64,000 nt of DNA from Pseudaquabacterium terrae (GTDB taxonomy: Bacteria > Pseudomonadota > Gammaproteobacteria > Burkholderiales > Burkholderiaceae_C), in NCBI RefSeq assembly GCF_013266755.1, contig NZ_JABRWJ010000001.1, positions 186,001-250,000 of the forward strand, written 5' to 3'. Numbering within the stretch: the stretch's first letter is position 1; every line of letters begins with the position of its first letter. A program made the translations under genes and the position numbers. The notes beneath the pieces are model-generated. The model saw nothing but the letters and a program-made list of their open reading frames with translations, ran no database searches and was not told the DNA's origin. This document shows, one piece after another, positions 61,903 through 64,000 of the stretch.

Positions 61903-63330
61903 GTGAAGGTGTCCGAATCGCCCCTTGACGCTCCCGACGACGAAGTCCCCAGCCAGCCGGCTGGATCCGTCCCCGCGCCTGGCCGCCTTCGCCACCCCGC
62001 AGCCCCCAGCCGCCGCGACGACCCGGTGGTGCAGAAGGCCAACGAGTCGATCGCCATCCGGCCGAAGAAGGGCCGCCTGACGCTGTTGTCGCGACGCATC
62101 TACAACGCACTGCTGTATCACGCGCAACAGCAAGGCGTCGACGAACGTCAGTACACACTTCCGCTGGCGACGTTGATCGGCGACTCGCATTTCAACTCGC
62201 GCAACGTGGCGCTGCTGAAGGAGCACATCCGCGAGATGCAGACCACGCTGATCGAGTGGAACTCGGTCGGCACCGGCGAACAGCGCTGGACCTCGTCACA
62301 GCTGCTCGGCACCGTCGAGATCGCCGAACGCGGCTCCGGCTACCCGGTGATCATCACCTGGAGCTACCCCGACAAGGTACGTGAGCGCTTGCTCAAGCCA
62401 AATCGCTACACGAAGATCCTGCTCGAGGTCGGCGCGCAGATGCGTTCCTACGCGGCGGCGGTCTTGTTCGAGCTCGGCATGCAGTACCTGACCTCGCCGT
62501 CGCGGCTGACGATGCGCGAGGACCTGTTCTGGTGGGCCTCGGTGCTGACCGGGCGCAGCGACATCGAGAAGGTCGACTACCGCTACTTCAAGCGCGACGT
62601 GCTGCGGCCGGCACTGGCCGAGGTCGATGCGCTGCAGGACGACTTCAGCCTCGAGCTGATCGAGCACCGCGAGGGCCGGCGCATTGCCGAGCTGCAGTTC
62701 ATGGTGCACCGCAAGGCGCAGTCGGCGCTCGGCGTCACCGAGGACCGCAATCCGTTCGACCTGGTGCTGGTCGAGCGGCTGCGCAAGCTCGGTCTGAAGG
62801 ACGAGGAGGCTGACCGGCTGTACTCGAAGACCGACGAGGGCCTGCTGCGCGCGACGCTCGACCATGTCGAGCAGCGCCTGCGCCATCCCGGCCTGCCGCC
62901 GCTGGCCGCGCCCGCGGCCTATCTGCGCGACGCGCTGAAGAAGGGCTACGCCGGCGCGACCCCTGCACTCGTCGCGGCCGAGCCCGCCCCTGGCCCCGCC
63001 GCCGAGCCCGCGCGCTCGCCGCCCGCCGCGCATACCTCGGTGCAGTCGATTCGCGACGAATGGGAGCGCGCGCGCGCGAAGGCCGCCGAGGACCGTTTCC
63101 ACGCCGCGCCGGCAGACCGTCGGGCGGCCTGGCAACAGGCTTTCGAAGCGGCACAGCTCGAGGGGCTGCTGGCGCCGCTGGCGCAGGCCTGGCGCCGCGA
63201 TGGCCCGGCCAGCCGCATCGCCGGCCCGCTCTTCTTCCGCTGGCTGGCGCGCCAGGAGTCGCCCGCCGAGCCGACCGAAGGCGAGCTGCTGAATTTCGCG
63301 ATCCGCCGCGGCATGCTGCAGCTCGGTTGA
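61903..63330 (+). CDS. Rep_3-family replication initiator protein
   Basis: 475 residues from the GTG at 61903; the frame has another GTG two codons later and no early ATG, so the exact start is uncertain. Residues about 48-280 fit the initiator Rep (RepB/Rep_3) fold of two winged helices: IAIRPKKGRLTLLSRRIYNALLYHAQQ at the first and VLFELGMQYLTSPSRLTMREDLFWW at the second. The C-terminal third is Ala/Pro-rich, then helical (about 375-475), and is not a standard part of short Rep proteins. It should bind the adjacent iterons to open the origin. The gene is divergent from parA. Confidence 0.9.
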   Translation: MKVSESPLDAPDDEVPSQPAGSVPAPGRLRHPAAPSRRDDPVVQKANESIAIRPKKGRLTLLSRRIYNALLYHAQQQGVDERQYTLPLATLIGDSHFNSRNVALLKEHIREMQTTLIEWNSVGTGEQRWTSSQLLGTVEIAERGSGYPVIITWSYPDKVRERLLKPNRYTKILLEVGAQMRSYAAAVLFELGMQYLTSPSRLTMREDLFWWASVLTGRSDIEKVDYRYFKRDVLRPALAEVDALQDDFSLELIEHREGRRIAELQFMVHRKAQSALGVTEDRNPFDLVLVERLRKLGLKDEEADRLYSKTDEGLLRATLDHVEQRLRHPGLPPLAAPAAYLRDALKKGYAGATPALVAAEPAPGPAAEPARSPPAAHTSVQSIRDEWERARAKAAEDRFHAAPADRRAAWQQAFEAAQLEGLLAPLAQAWRRDGPASRIAGPLFFRWLARQESPAEPTEGELLNFAIRRGMLQLG

Positions 63331-63349
63331 GGCTGCCGCGTCGTCGCGC

Positions 63350-64000
63350 TCAGCCGCCTCGGGTCAGCGTGCGCAGCATCTGCTGGTACAGCGCGTCGAC
63401 CGCCGGCGCGTCGCGCGCCGCCTTGCTGCGATAGGCGGCGACCTGCATCGCCGGCAGCGGCGGCAGCCCGTGCGCCTCGCCGAGGATCTGCAGCCCCGGC
63501 GGCACGCTGCACTGCGTCAGCACCGCGACCGCCAGGCCGCTGTCGACCGCAGCGAGCTGGCCGGCCAGGCTGGAGCTGTTGTAGACGATGCGGTGGCGCC
63601 GCCGCCGGGCGGCGAGGGCGGCCAGCGCGTCGCGCCGCGCCAGGCTGCCGGCCTCGTACACCGCGATCGGCAGCGGATCGCGCCGCCAGGCCTCGTGTGC
63701 CGCCGCGCCGACCCACACCAGCGGCTCGTTGAACAGCAAGGTGCCGCGCTGCGGCCGGTCGCGCGAGACCAGCGCCAGGTCGAGCTCGCCGCGCTGCACT
63801 TTCGGAATCAGCGCCGTCGACTGCTCGCAGGTCAACGAGATCTCGACCGCGCCATGGCGCAGCGCGAAGCTGCGCAGCACCGGCGTCAGGTAGCGCGCGG
63901 CGTAGTCGTCCGGCACGCCGAGCTTGACCAGGCCGCCCAGGCGTTCGCCGTGCAGCGCCGCCAGCGCCTCGCCGTGCAGCTCGAGCATGCGCCGCGCATG
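63350..64000 (-). CDS. LysR-family regulator, 5' partial (effector domain)
   Basis: The frame runs off the window end, and the visible 216 residues begin HARRMLELHGEALA, the helix that links the HTH to the effector domain in LysR proteins. The segments GGLVKLGVPDDYAARYLTPVL, LIPKVQRGELDLALVSRD and GLAVAVLTQCSVPPGLQIL are typical of the inducer-binding domain. The HTH is outside the window. The gene is convergent with rep and is not an obvious part of the replicon backbone. Confidence 0.88.
   Translation of the reverse strand, partial: HARRMLELHGEALAALHGERLGGLVKLGVPDDYAARYLTPVLRSFALRHGAVEISLTCEQSTALIPKVQRGELDLALVSRDRPQRGTLLFNEPLVWVGAAAHEAWRRDPLPIAVYEAGSLARRDALAALAARRRRHRIVYNSSSLAGQLAAVDSGLAVAVLTQCSVPPGLQILGEAHGLPPLPAMQVAAYRSKAARDAPAVDALYQQMLRTLTRGG

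Overview
The window is strongly GC-rich DNA, packed with genes on both strands. Several families point to a betaproteobacterium of the order Burkholderiales, probably in or near the Rubrivivax/Leptothrix/Methylibium group (inference, no search run). These include a DUF3701-type tyrosine recombinase beside parAB and a Rep_3 initiator, a PuuD/UraH/UraD/PuuE urate route, a Gcl/Hyi/GlxR/glycerate kinase operon, and Burkholderiales-style secreted lipoproteins. No rRNA, tRNA, CRISPR array or insertion sequence was seen.

Layout. 1-6.2 kb: end of a SagB-type nitroreductase-fold gene, a methyltransferase and a run of exported proteins (DUF1080, EF-hand, ChaN-like). 6.2-11.2 kb: a DUF938 methyltransferase, a GFA-like zinc protein and a large Ser/Thr kinase-ATPase-TPR regulator. 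11.2-12.7 kb: an ECF41 sigma factor, a carboxymuconolactone decarboxylase-like gene and a textbook ECF41 promoter between them. 12.7-16 kb: hppD, an unknown membrane protein and an ABC solute-binding protein. 16.1-21 kb: glyoxylate-to-2-phosphoglycerate operon gcl-hyi-glxR-glycerate kinase. 21-23.5 kb: an exported protein with a clear terminator, a small protein and a LysR regulator. 23.6-27 kb: an exported protein of about eleven glutamine-rich repeats, a small exported protein and a CsgG/HfaB-like outer-membrane lipoprotein. I read this as a candidate amyloid-fibre or surface-anchor system and the most interesting locus here. 27-30.6 kb: DUF4382 lipoprotein, TerC, NhaR-like regulator, NTF2-like protein. 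30.6-41 kb: purine (urate/allantoin) catabolism with its GntR regulators and a dicarboxylate-type symporter, interrupted by an orphan type IV pilin and a Uma2 nuclease. 41-49 kb: a zinc-binding protein, DUF2007 protein, flavin halogenase, SelO, an FAD disulfide oxidoreductase, SelD and a DAAO-type oxidase. 49-56.7 kb: a secreted zincin lipoprotein, an S9 peptidase, an AraC regulator, a methyltransferase and a persulfide-dioxygenase-like MBL protein.

56.6-63.3 kb is a replicon backbone: tyrosine recombinase, parB, parA, an iteron-bearing origin and a Rep_3 initiator. Three copies of a 17-bp palindrome, one of them inside the start of parA, look like the centromere (parS). The window therefore most likely comes from a chromid or megaplasmid, or from a chromosome that has absorbed one.

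How parts work together: urate is oxidised by PuuD, UraH and UraD to allantoin, opened by PuuE and degraded by the amidohydrolases to products that can yield glyoxylate. The Gcl operon can then convert glyoxylate to 2-phosphoglycerate. Two copies of the palindrome GTGTATACAC, each with a matching second half-site, lie before puuD and between uraH and its GntR gene. They suggest one regulator for the purine genes.
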